Shown here: positions 44,317 to 51,439 of the stretch, piece by piece
Layout: each line of letters opens with the position of its first letter
How positions within the stretch are numbered: the first letter of the stretch is position 1
Origin: Castellaniella hirudinis
Lineage (GTDB): Bacteria > Pseudomonadota > Gammaproteobacteria > Burkholderiales > Burkholderiaceae_B
Reading direction: 5' to 3'
Assembly (NCBI RefSeq): GCF_042651965.1
Contig: NZ_JBHSDY010000005.1
Span: 124,001-188,000, forward strand
DNA length: 64,000 nt
Notes under the pieces: generated by a model
Told to the model about the DNA's origin: nothing
The model's database searches: none
The model's input: the letters and a program-made list of their open reading frames with translations, nothing else
Made by a program: the position numbers and the translations under genes

Positions 44317-45801
44317 ATGCAAAATCTTTTCGACTTCGCGCTGGCGACTCCCGAGATCGTTCTGCTGGTGCTGACCGGGGCCGTGCTGCTGATCGACGCC
44401 TTCGGCAACGAACCTTCCCGGCGCATGACCTTCATGCTGACCATGGGCACGCTGCTGGTCGTCATCCTGGTGTCCTGGGGGCAGTGGGGCGAGGCGACGC
44501 AGGGCCGCACCTTCAGCGGCCTGTACGTGGCGGACTCTCTGGGCCATTTCCTGAAGATCCTGTCGGCCATCACGGTCGGCGTGACGCTGATCTACGGCCG
44601 TGCCTACGCTGAAAAGCGCGACATGGTGGTGCGCGGCGGCGACATGTATTCCCTGGCGCTGCTGACCCTGCTGGGCGTGTTCGTGATGATCTCGGCCGGC
44701 AGCATGCTGACGGTGTACCTGGGCGTGGAGCTGATGTCCTTCGCCCTGTACGGCCTGGTGGCCCTGCGCCGCGATCATCTGGCCTCGACCGAAGCCGCGA
44801 TGAAATACTACGTGCTGGGCTGCCTGGCCTCGGGCATTTTGCTGTACGGCATGTCCATGATCTACGGCGCCACCGGCCAGCTGGGTCTGGCCGAAATCGC
44901 CCAGGTGATCCGCGACGGCGGCGCCCAGCGCATGCCGCTGGTGTTCGGCGTGGTGTTCATTGTCTCGGGTCTGGCCTTCAAGATGACGGCTGCACCTTTC
45001 CACATGTGGACGCCCGACGTCTACCAGGGCGCGCCGACCACGGTGACGCTGCTGGTGGGCTCGGCGCCGAAGTTCGCCGCCTTCGTCATCACGCTGCGGC
45101 TGCTGATCGAAGCCCTGCACGGCATCGCGGTGGACTGGCAGCCGATGCTGCTGATCCTGGCCGTGTTGTCGCTGGCCATCGGCAACATCGTCGCCATCGC
45201 CCAGACCAACTTCAAGCGCATGCTGGCGTATTCGACCATCGGCCAGATGGGCTTCGTGTTCCTGGGCCTGATGTCGGGCGTGTACGAGGGCCAGGCCGGC
45301 GCCAGCGCCGCAGCCTACGGCTCCTCGCTGTTCTATGTGGTCATCTATGTGCTGACCACGCTGTCCACCTTCGGCCTGATCCTGCTGCTGTCGCGCCAGG
45401 GCTTCGAGTGCGAGGAAATCTCCGACCTCAAGGGCCTGAACCGCCGCAACCCGCTGCTGGCCGGCGTGCTGCTGCTGTCCATGTTCTCGCTGGCGGGCAT
45501 CCCGCCGCTGTCGGGCTTCTACGCCAAGCTGGTCGTGCTGCAGGCCGTGGTCGGCGCCGGCCATGTCTGGCTGGCCGTGTTCGCGGTGATGTGCTCGCTG
45601 ATCGGCGCCTTCTACTACCTGCGCGTGGTCAAGACGGCGTACTTCGACGAGCCCGAGGACACCGTCACGCTGGGCGCCGGCACGCTGGTCACGCGCGGCG
45701 TGATGTCCGTCAACGGCCTGCTGGTGATCGGCCTGGGCATCCTGCCGGGCGGCCTGATGTCCCTGTGCGTGGACGTCATCCGCCAGTCGCTGGCTTTCTG
45801 A
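44317..45801 (+). CDS. nuoN: NADH-quinone oxidoreductase subunit N
   Basis: 494-residue antiporter-like subunit, last of complex I. Motifs: YLGVELMSFALYGLVALRRD, SGLAFKMTAAPFHMWTPDVY and QGAPTTVTLLVGSAPKFAAF, then FKRMLAYSTIGQMGFVFLGL. It completes a 14-gene operon in canonical order. Confidence 0.97.
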   Translation: MQNLFDFALATPEIVLLVLTGAVLLIDAFGNEPSRRMTFMLTMGTLLVVILVSWGQWGEATQGRTFSGLYVADSLGHFLKILSAITVGVTLIYGRAYAEKRDMVVRGGDMYSLALLTLLGVFVMISAGSMLTVYLGVELMSFALYGLVALRRDHLASTEAAMKYYVLGCLASGILLYGMSMIYGATGQLGLAEIAQVIRDGGAQRMPLVFGVVFIVSGLAFKMTAAPFHMWTPDVYQGAPTTVTLLVGSAPKFAAFVITLRLLIEALHGIAVDWQPMLLILAVLSLAIGNIVAIAQTNFKRMLAYSTIGQMGFVFLGLMSGVYEGQAGASAAAYGSSLFYVVIYVLTTLSTFGLILLLSRQGFECEEISDLKGLNRRNPLLAGVLLLSMFSLAGIPPLSGFYAKLVVLQAVVGAGHVWLAVFAVMCSLIGAFYYLRVVKTAYFDEPEDTVTLGAGTLVTRGVMSVNGLLVIGLGILPGGLMSLCVDVIRQSLAF

Positions 45802-45808
45802 TCGAGCC

Positions 45809-46390
45809 ATGTCCCTTACGGTAGCGGCCTGGATCGTCATCCTCTGCGCCTTGGTCATGGCCAATCTGCCGTTCCTGCTGGAACGGCGGCTGGCGCCCTG
45901 GCCTTGGGGGGCGGGCGGTGCGCTGTCCGGTTTGATGCGCTGGTGCCTGGGCCTGGTCTTTCTGGCGGCGCTGGCCCTGTGGTCCTGGGGCACGCTGAAG
46001 CTGGTGGGCGGGTCGTTCGCCGGCGGGGGCGCGACGACGGCGCTGTTTTTGCTGAAGCTGCTGGTCAGCCTGCTGATCGCGGGAGCGCTGCTGGCGCTGC
46101 CGGGCTGGCGCTGGGCGGCTTCGGGTGCGGTCGCTTCGAGTACGGCTGCCGCGGGTGCGGCCTCTGCCGCCGCGCCGCGCCGTGTCGGCCACGTCAAGTC
46201 CTTCTTCGACCGCCTGCTGGAAGTCCTGGTCGGCTACGTGCTGGTCGGCACCCTGGGCTTCGCCCTGGAACTGAACCTGGGCAACGCCTTTCCCCAGCGC
46301 TGGGAATTCTATGCCGTGACCCTGGCCCTGTTCCTGGTGCTGGGTTATCCGGGATTCGTCTGGCGCTATATGTTGCGGCGGCGCCGTTGA
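45809..46390 (+). CDS. Enlarged DUF2818-family membrane protein
   Basis: A 193-residue inner-membrane protein 7 bases after nuoN. The outer parts match DUF2818, a protein of about 100 residues found after nuoN in Burkholderiales: AAWIVILCALVMANLPFLLE at the start and ALELNLGNAFPQRWEFYAVT with YPGFVWRYMLRRRR at the end. Between them sit about 75 extra residues with two hydrophobic helices (LGLVFLAALALWSWGTLKLV; LFLLKLLVSLLIAGALLALP) and an Ala-rich linker. Possibly a complex I assembly or stability factor; that is inference from position. Confidence 0.8.
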   Translation: MSLTVAAWIVILCALVMANLPFLLERRLAPWPWGAGGALSGLMRWCLGLVFLAALALWSWGTLKLVGGSFAGGGATTALFLLKLLVSLLIAGALLALPGWRWAASGAVASSTAAAGAASAAAPRRVGHVKSFFDRLLEVLVGYVLVGTLGFALELNLGNAFPQRWEFYAVTLALFLVLGYPGFVWRYMLRRRR

Positions 46391-46391
46391 T

Positions 46392-47471
46392 TCAATAGAG
46401 CACTCCTGCGTCCACGTCGGCCAGCGTGCGGCAGCCCGTCAGGGCCATCGCCACTTCCAGTTCCCCCCGCAGTATTTGAACCAGGTGCGCCAGCGCGGGT
46501 GCGCCGCCGACGGCCAGCGCGTGCAGCGCGGGCCGGCCGATCAGCACGCCCTGGGCGCCCAGCGCCAAGGCCTTGAGGATGTCCGTGCCGCGCCGGATGC
46601 CGCCGTCCACCAGCATGGGGATGCGGCCCGCCACGGCCTGCGCGATGGCCGGCAGGGCTTCGCAGGTGGAGGGCAGGGTGTCCAGGCAGCGGCCGCCGTG
46701 GTTGGAAACGATCAGGCCGTCGACCCCGTGCGCCAGGGCCAGACGCGCGTCCTCCGGGTCCAGAATCCCCTTGAGCCATAGCGGCGTGCCGGCGGGCAGG
46801 CGGTGGCGCAGCCAGGCCACGTCATCCCAGGTCGGGGCGGTATCCAGCAGGCCGCTGTCGAACAGGGGGCTGCCGCCGGGCGGCGCTGTTCGCGCAGCGG
46901 GCGGCGACAGGCCGTCCAGATGCACGGAGCGGATCGTGTCGGGCTTGCTGAAACCGCTGCGTTGTTCGGCGTTGCGCACGCCGTTCACGGGGGCGTCCAC
47001 AGTCAGCACCAGGGCGCGGGCGCCGGCCCGCAGGGCGCGGCTTGCCAGGGCCAGCGTGTCCTCGCGGCGGGTCTGGGCGTAGAGCTGGAACCACAGATGG
47101 GGGGGCTCGGGCAGGGCGGCCAGTGTTTCGATGGCCGTGCCGGACTGGGCGCTGAGCACATAAGGCGTGCCGGTGGCCGCAGCCGCCAGCGCGGTCGCGG
47201 TTTCGCCGTCCGGGTGGACCAGGCCGTGCCAGGCGGTCGGAGCGATGAGGATCGGGTGCGCCAGCGTCCGGCCATTCAGTGTCAGGCGGGTATGCGCGCC
47301 GGCCAGCGGCCGCAGCGCGCGGCTGCGCAGCCGCAGGGCCGGCCAGGCGCCGAGATTGGCGTGGGCGGTATGTTCGTCCGCGCCGCCGGAGTCCAGCCAG
47401 GCCCAGATCGAGGGGTCCAGGCGTGCGCGGGCCTGTTCGGCATAGTCCTGGGCGCAGAGGGGGGCGGTCAT
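46392..47471 (-). CDS. FMN-dependent 2-hydroxy-acid oxidase/dehydrogenase family
   Basis: A 359-residue flavoenzyme of the glycolate oxidase / lactate dehydrogenase family. Present: VLSAQSGTAIETLAALPEPP, LWFQLYAQTRRED, LVLTVDAPVNGVRN, LWLKGILDPEDARLALAHGV, and the catalytic-base segment IVSNHGGRCLD (His near 257, Arg 3 residues on). Odd: the usual SNHGGRQLD has Cys instead of Gln, and the N-terminal YYxxGAxDE-type motif reads WLDSGGADE, losing the substrate-binding Tyr. So the substrate may differ from lactate or glycolate. Convergent with the DUF2818 gene, one base between the stops. Confidence 0.82.
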   Translation of the reverse strand: MTAPLCAQDYAEQARARLDPSIWAWLDSGGADEHTAHANLGAWPALRLRSRALRPLAGAHTRLTLNGRTLAHPILIAPTAWHGLVHPDGETATALAAAATGTPYVLSAQSGTAIETLAALPEPPHLWFQLYAQTRREDTLALASRALRAGARALVLTVDAPVNGVRNAEQRSGFSKPDTIRSVHLDGLSPPAARTAPPGGSPLFDSGLLDTAPTWDDVAWLRHRLPAGTPLWLKGILDPEDARLALAHGVDGLIVSNHGGRCLDTLPSTCEALPAIAQAVAGRIPMLVDGGIRRGTDILKALALGAQGVLIGRPALHALAVGGAPALAHLVQILRGELEVAMALTGCRTLADVDAGVLY

Positions 47472-47601
47472 GGGAGGTTCCGGGGTTTGGGATGGAAGGT
47501 GAAGGATGCCATAGACCGGTCGGCGGCGCGTGGGCGTTCCCGCCTGGTCTTGTCGTCAGTATCCACTAAAATGGCCGCGCTGAATCCCGAGGACTTTTGA
47601 C

Positions 47602-48453
47602 ATGGCACACATCATCCTGCAGGCGCCGCGCCTGTCGGCGGCGGACATCGAACGGCTGGCAGCCGTGGCCTGCGCGGGCGGCGTCCAGGAACTGGGCCCC
47701 ACCGCCGTGCGCCTGCTGGACGTCGATCCGGATTGCCGGGACGAGGCTCTGGCGCAGGCTGCGGCCGTCCGCATGGACGCGGCCTGGCTGGAGACCGTGC
47801 ATCGCCTGGGCGACTGCCGGGTGCTGGCCATGGACATGGACTCTACCCTGGTCAATATCGAGTGCATCGATGAGATCGCCGACGCCGTGGGCCGCAAGGC
47901 CGAGGTCGCCGCGATCACCGAGGCGTCCATGCGCGGCGAGATCAAGGATTTCTCCGAAAGCCTGCGCCGTCGCGTCGCCCTGCTGCGCGGCGTGCCGGAA
48001 ACCGCGCTGGAGCAGGTGTTTACCGAACGCCTGCGGCTGAACCCCGGCGCCGAGCGCCTGATCGAAGCTGTCCGCGCTCACGGCCTGAAGACGATCCTGG
48101 TGTCCGGGGGATTTACCTTCTTCACCGAACGCCTGCGCCGGGGGCTGGCGCTGGACGAGGCCCATGCCAACGTCCTGGAGGCCGTTGACGGCGTGCTGAC
48201 GGGCCGGGTGCTGGGCGACATCGTCGACGGCGCCACCAAGGCGCGCCACGTGCGCGCGCTGGCCGAATCCGTGGGCGCAACGTCCGAGCAGATCATCGTG
48301 CTGGGAGATGGGTCGAATGACCTGCCCATGATGGCGCAGGCGTTCTATTCAGTGGCTTACCGGGCCAAGCCCGTGGTGCGCGCCCAGGCGCGCTTCGCCC
48401 TGGACCACAGCCCGCTGGATGCGGTGCTGAACTGGTTCAGGTTGCGGCATTAG
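47602..48453 (+). CDS. serB: Phosphoserine phosphatase
   Basis: HAD-superfamily enzyme for the last step of serine synthesis, 283 residues. The nucleophile motif is AMDMDSTLVNIECIDEIAD (Asp78, Asp80), with VSGGFTFFTERLRRGLALD and LGDGSNDLPMMAQAFYSVAY as motifs II and III/IV. N-terminal ACT-like region residues 1-65. Its C-terminal end VVRAQARFALDHSPLDAVLN WFRLRH is encoded by the 79 bases (48372-48450) that recur twice downstream. It feeds serine to cysE-type metabolism elsewhere in the window. Confidence 0.96.
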   Translation: MAHIILQAPRLSAADIERLAAVACAGGVQELGPTAVRLLDVDPDCRDEALAQAAAVRMDAAWLETVHRLGDCRVLAMDMDSTLVNIECIDEIADAVGRKAEVAAITEASMRGEIKDFSESLRRRVALLRGVPETALEQVFTERLRLNPGAERLIEAVRAHGLKTILVSGGFTFFTERLRRGLALDEAHANVLEAVDGVLTGRVLGDIVDGATKARHVRALAESVGATSEQIIVLGDGSNDLPMMAQAFYSVAYRAKPVVRAQARFALDHSPLDAVLNWFRLRH

Positions 48454-48461
48454 GGCGGGTG

Positions 48462-49412
48462 TCAGCCCCGAAACACCTCGTCCAGGGTGGCGGCGTCGAT
48501 GACATTCAGCGCCCAGGCTTCCAGCTGAGTGGCCGATGCGCTGTGCAGTTGTTCGATGAGGTGAGCGGGCAGCGGACCAAAGCGGTGGGCAAGTTGATGC
48601 TCCAACAAGTGCGCTTGGCCTTGCTGTTCCCATTGCTCGGTCCAGGTGATGGCTTTTTCAGCGAGTGTCATGTTGAACTCCTGCAGATCAGTGGTTTCTG
48701 GGGGTGATGCGCTGGGGACGACGCGCGCCAGCAGCACATGACGCAACCAGAGGGTAAAGGCGCGCCGTAGTTCCTCGAAACCAGGATCGATCGTGGCGTC
48801 GAGCAAAGTGTGGACGATTTCTCGTAGTTCATCAATGCCCTGGGCATGCTCCATGCGAAACAACAGTGTGGCCAGATTCCGGTCAGGCAGCGCGCCCGCT
48901 TGCAGCAGGGCGCCTTCGTCGATCAGCAGGTAGCGCAATTGGGGCTGGTAGCGGGCCAGCGCGGGATCGGCGGGTGTCAGCAGAGCCGACAGTTCCGTGG
49001 GCGCGCGCCAGCGGCGATGGCCGCTGTACAAGACGATCGGCAGCAGCAGTGGCAATGGCGCACCGGTTGGAATCAGCCGGTGCTGCAGCAGAGATTCATA
49101 CAGCAGGCCGGCATAGGTCAGCAGTCGTAGTGCCATGATCCGGACTGGCTGACTCTGAAATTCCAGCAGGATCAGGATGTACAGATCGGTGGCGGGCGGT
49201 GTGCCGTCGGCAGCGGGTTTTTGAGGGATACGCCAGACCGCGTCGCCGCAACGGCGGCGCAGATCGTCGCTGATGTATTCAGCGGGTACCGGTTGCAGGC
49301 CGATCCAGTTCAGCGTATCGATCCAGGGATCCTGGACGGCGCAGGCAAGCAGATCACGCAGTAGGCGTGGGTCGGAAAACAGGCGTCGGTAGCAGGCATC
49401 GTGCCGATTCAT
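48462..49412 (-). CDS. Rpn-family recombination-promoting nuclease / YhgA-like
   Basis: A 316-residue PD-(D/E)XK-type protein (YhgA/Rpn family, often labelled putative transposase). N-terminal signature HDACYRRLFSDPRLLRDLLA; the nuclease core has DAVWRI and TDLYILILLEFQSQPVRIMA with Asp and Glu-x-Gln. The C-terminus is DUF4351-like: LLEHQLAHRFGPLPAHLIEQ to AALDEVFR-type end. In E. coli Rpn proteins stimulate RecA-independent recombination and can act in phage defence. Its stop is 8 bases from the serB stop, convergent. First of three modules at this hotspot. Confidence 0.85.
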   Translation of the reverse strand: MNRHDACYRRLFSDPRLLRDLLACAVQDPWIDTLNWIGLQPVPAEYISDDLRRRCGDAVWRIPQKPAADGTPPATDLYILILLEFQSQPVRIMALRLLTYAGLLYESLLQHRLIPTGAPLPLLLPIVLYSGHRRWRAPTELSALLTPADPALARYQPQLRYLLIDEGALLQAGALPDRNLATLLFRMEHAQGIDELREIVHTLLDATIDPGFEELRRAFTLWLRHVLLARVVPSASPPETTDLQEFNMTLAEKAITWTEQWEQQGQAHLLEHQLAHRFGPLPAHLIEQLHSASATQLEAWALNVIDAATLDEVFRG

Positions 49413-49486
49413 GCGGACTCCCCGGAAAGTGGGCTATGGGGGAATAGCATGCTTGCGCCGACGGCCGAATGCGCATCGTCGGGACA

Positions 49487-49521
49487 GGAAGGTCCGTGAG
49501 GGAAACTACGGCAGGACCGTC
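49487..49521. repeat. Module-boundary repeat M, copy 1
   Basis: Begins GGAAGGTCCGTGAGGGAAAC. Related to copies at 50463-50498 and 51391-51426; this copy is the most diverged and lacks one base. It is 51 bases (CCGTG to GCCCAG) upstream of the serB-end copy, nearly the same as for copy 2 (50 bases). Confidence 0.65.
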
Positions 49522-49534
49522 AACCCAGCAGACT

Positions 49535-49613
49535 CGTGGTGCGCGCCCAGGCGCGCTTCGCCCTGGACCTTAGTCCGCTGGACGCGGTGCTGAACGGGTT
49601 CAGGTTGCGGCAT
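49535..49613 (+). repeat. Repeat of the serB 3' end, copy B
   Basis: 79 bases matching 48372-48450 inside serB at 74 of 79 positions by eye, no gaps. The frame is kept (VVRAQARFALDLSPLDAVLN, GFRLRH), but the stop TAG becomes CAG and the frame runs on. No promoter or start belongs to it; it is a partial duplicate marking the boundary between modules 1 and 2. Confidence 0.92.
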
Positions 49614-49676
49614 CAGGCGGATTCGTGGTGGGCGATGTCGGCCTGGCGCCTGATGCTGTCGATCCGATGAAACGGA

Positions 49677-49985
49677 TCAGCTTGACAGTCGCAGTTCCGG
49701 GTGCAGGCCGGCGCGGGCTGCCAGCGTCAGCAACATATCCAGGCTGAAGTCTTCCACCTTGCCCCTGATCAGGCGAGAGACGCGAGGCTGCGTAATGCCG
49801 AGTTTTTGAGCGGCTTCGGCTTGAGTCCAGCCTTGCTCTTTCAAGCGCTGGGCTGTGCGGATCATGACTTCGGCACGCAACTGCATGACTTGAGCTTCGG
49901 CGGGATCGAAGCCCAGATCGATGAAGACATTGCCGCTGCCGGGCGTGCAGCTTTCGTCATTCCAGCGGGGATCGGTTTTTTTCAT
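49677..49985 (-). CDS. HigA-like XRE antitoxin
   Basis: A 102-residue antitoxin with a HTH_37-type domain: AQRLKEQGWTQAEAAQKLGI, TQPRVSRLIRGKVEDFSLDM. N-terminal toxin-binding part NVFIDLGFDPAEAQVMQLRA. Lies 2 bases after the toxin gene, the order (toxin first) of HigBA. It probably represses the pair through the palindrome at 50338-50351. Second module of the serB hotspot. Confidence 0.88.
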   Translation of the reverse strand: MKKTDPRWNDESCTPGSGNVFIDLGFDPAEAQVMQLRAEVMIRTAQRLKEQGWTQAEAAQKLGITQPRVSRLIRGKVEDFSLDMLLTLAARAGLHPELRLSS

Positions 49986-49987
49986 GA

Positions 49988-50308
49988 TCAGACTCTAATC
50001 ATCTTGTAGCGTTTGGCGGTCAGGCCCACGTCTGCCTTGGTTGTCTTTTGCGTCTTCTTCTGGAGGGCGTGCAAGACATAGATCGCATCGGCGAACTTGG
50101 CGACGTACATCACTCGGAATGCACCGTTGGCGGCGTCTCGGTAGCGAATTTCATAAGCGCTCGGGCCTACGTCCGGCATGGGCTTGAAATCGCGCGGTTC
50201 CCCGCCGAACTGCACAGTCATCAATTCAAGCCCGAGCTCGTACCGCACGTCAGCGGGCATAGCGAGCAGATCTTTCTGGCTGGACCCGAGAAACTTCAGA
50301 GGTTTCAT
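49988..50308 (-). CDS. RelE/HigB-type (Gp49-like) toxin
   Basis: A 106-residue toxin of the phage Gp49/HigB branch of the RelE superfamily, mRNA interferases acting on translated messages. Motifs: MKPLKFLGSSQKDLLAMPAD, DVGPSAYEIRYRDAANGAFR, VMYVAKFADAIYVLHALQKK and KTTKADVGLTAKRYKMI. The ATG at 50308 gives the normal N-terminus; an earlier start at 50392 adds residues crossing the operator. Translation partner is the antitoxin 2 bases downstream. Confidence 0.88.
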   Translation of the reverse strand: MKPLKFLGSSQKDLLAMPADVRYELGLELMTVQFGGEPRDFKPMPDVGPSAYEIRYRDAANGAFRVMYVAKFADAIYVLHALQKKTQKTTKADVGLTAKRYKMIRV

Positions 50309-50337
50309 GATGTCGATGGGTAAATTATGCTTGTACC

Positions 50338-50351
50338 TGCATAAATATGCA
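50338..50351. promoter_or_regulatory. Operator-like palindrome of the HigBA-type pair
   Basis: TGCATA-AA-TATGCA, perfect 6-base arms, 30 bases upstream of the toxin start. A+T rich surroundings suggest the promoter is here too. Likely antitoxin binding site. Confidence 0.6.
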
Positions 50352-50462
50352 AATATTTGAATGAAGTGAGAGCAAGTGATGTGTTCTTGCACGACGTATC
50401 ACTTGTTGTGAGTCGCCAGAACAGTATGCGGATACTCGGGGAACTTAGGACGCTGGCGGGAT

Positions 50463-50498
50463 GGAAACATCCGTGGGGAGAACTGCGAATGCCGCGTC
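50463..50498. repeat. Module-boundary repeat M, copy 2
   Basis: Begins GGAAACATCCGTGGGGAGAA and matches copy 3 at 29 of 36 positions by eye. It is followed after 50 bases (CCGTG to GCCCAG) by the serB-end copy C, as for copy 1 and B. Together they form one composite boundary block. Confidence 0.8.
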
Positions 50499-50511
50499 AA
50501 ATCATAAAGTC

Positions 50512-50589
50512 GGGGTGCTTGCCCAGGCGCGCTTCGCCCTGGACCTCAGCCCGCTGGACGCGGTGCTGAACGGGTTCAGGTTGCGGCAT
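50512..50589 (+). repeat. Repeat of the serB 3' end, copy C
   Basis: Third occurrence of the serB 3' end. From GCCCAGG (50521) on it differs from copy B at only 2 positions by eye, and shares with B the Gly codon and the CAG in place of the serB stop. So B and C are closer to each other than to serB, suggesting a common source. It separates modules 2 and 3. Confidence 0.92.
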
Positions 50590-50962
50590 CAGGCGTCCAG
50601 CAGTGAGGTCCAGGCGGTTTGCTTGGGGGGCGATCCAGTGCGCTGCCTAGTATTCTGGCGGCCCATTGATTCAGGCTTTCTCCATGCGCAGCTGCCGCCA
50701 GGGTTGCGGCCTCGTGTGTATCGGCCGGGAGCCGGAGCACGAACCGGCCCGAGAAGCGCTTTCGCGGCTCGACCCCGCGCCGACGGCATTCTTCCAGGAA
50801 TATCTCGAGCGATTGCTCACCTTCGTGCCGTAATCCGACGATGTCGCTGGCATAGAAGTCAGCGCCGCCATTGAGTCCGATAAATTCGCCCCGGAACATT
50901 TCCAGGTCGGGATCGTAGTTGATGACGGCTGGATGGCCGTTGATCGTCATGATGTTCTTCAT
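50576..50962 (-). CDS. hicB: HicB-family antitoxin
   Basis: A 128-residue antitoxin: N-terminal partially degraded RNase H-like HicB fold (NGHPAVINYDPDLEMFRGEF, FYASDIVGLRHEGEQSLEIF) and a C-terminal ribbon-helix-helix (KRFSGRFVLRLPADTHEAAT, HGESLNQWAARILGSALD). It overlaps hicA by 4 bases. Its last five codons run into serB-end copy C in antisense, so the C-terminal TPDAAT is written by the repeat. Third module of the hotspot. Confidence 0.88.
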   Translation of the reverse strand: MKNIMTINGHPAVINYDPDLEMFRGEFIGLNGGADFYASDIVGLRHEGEQSLEIFLEECRRRGVEPRKRFSGRFVLRLPADTHEAATLAAAAHGESLNQWAARILGSALDRPPSKPPGPHCWTPDAAT

Positions 50963-51213
50963 GGCTGTACTCCATGCTCTTCGAGCCAGCGCCGCAGCGA
51001 GGCGATGGCGCCCTTGTCCATGTCTCGAGAAGGGTGTGGCCGATGCATGACCTTCACTTGTCCGTACAGGAAGATCGCGACGCGGGACCCTTCGCGTTCG
51101 GTCAGGCTGGCGCCCAACTCGGTCAACAGTGCACAGGCATCGGCCCATTTCACACCGGCTGGGGTGGGCTTGGAGAAGATCAGCGCTAATGTCTTGCGGT
51201 GCCTGCTTTTCAT
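50959..51213 (-). CDS. hicA: HicA-family mRNA interferase toxin
   Basis: An 84-residue double-stranded-RNA-binding-fold toxin. The catalytic region FLYGQVKVMHRPHPSRDMDK contains the family His, and GAIASLRRWLEEHGV is the C-terminal helix. The N-terminal MKSRHRKTLALIFSKPTPAG is usual for the DUF/HicA subgroup. Cleaves mRNA unless bound by HicB. ATGA overlap with hicB. Confidence 0.87.
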   Translation of the reverse strand: MKSRHRKTLALIFSKPTPAGVKWADACALLTELGASLTEREGSRVAIFLYGQVKVMHRPHPSRDMDKGAIASLRRWLEEHGVQP

Positions 51214-51221
51214 TTAAATGA

Positions 51222-51236
51222 TACTAAAAAATAGTA
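51222..51236. promoter_or_regulatory. Operator-like inverted repeat upstream of hicA
   Basis: TACTA and TAGTA arms around AAAAA, 9 bases before the hicA start in an A+T rich patch. A likely HicB site; short arms keep confidence low. Confidence 0.45.
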
Positions 51237-51390
51237 CTTATTAAAAGAACAGGTGTGACGGATCATCCCGCGTCAGCTGTAGCGGCATGGCGTGGGCCGG
51301 AGGTGGGCCAAGAGGTTGGGGCTTTGCGCTGAATTGGCGCGAGCGAGATGAGTATGCTCGTTCCCGTTGACGCATGAGCGTCGACGGTGC

Positions 51391-51426
51391 GGAAATGTCC
51401 GTGCGGAGAACTACGAATGCAGTGTG
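51391..51426. repeat. Module-boundary repeat M, copy 3 (outer edge)
   Basis: Begins GGAAATGTCCGTGCGGAGAA; 29 of 36 positions equal copy 2. It lies 13 bases beyond the piuC stop and is not followed by a serB-end copy, so it is the far flank of the array, just as the native serB end is the near flank. Confidence 0.75.
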
Positions 51427-51439
51427 GCGGCGTGCTGCC

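Noticed and set aside
49411..49593. Short forward frame over repeat M1 and serB copy B
   Set aside because: Made of the repeat block; no ribosome site and no protein family. A similar frame at 50357-50569 exists only because the block is repeated.
49487..50592. Integron-type gene cassettes with attC sites as explanation of the serB array
   Set aside because: No integron integrase, no attC-like R'/R'' core sites seen, and the repeats carry a piece of serB coding sequence, unlike attC.
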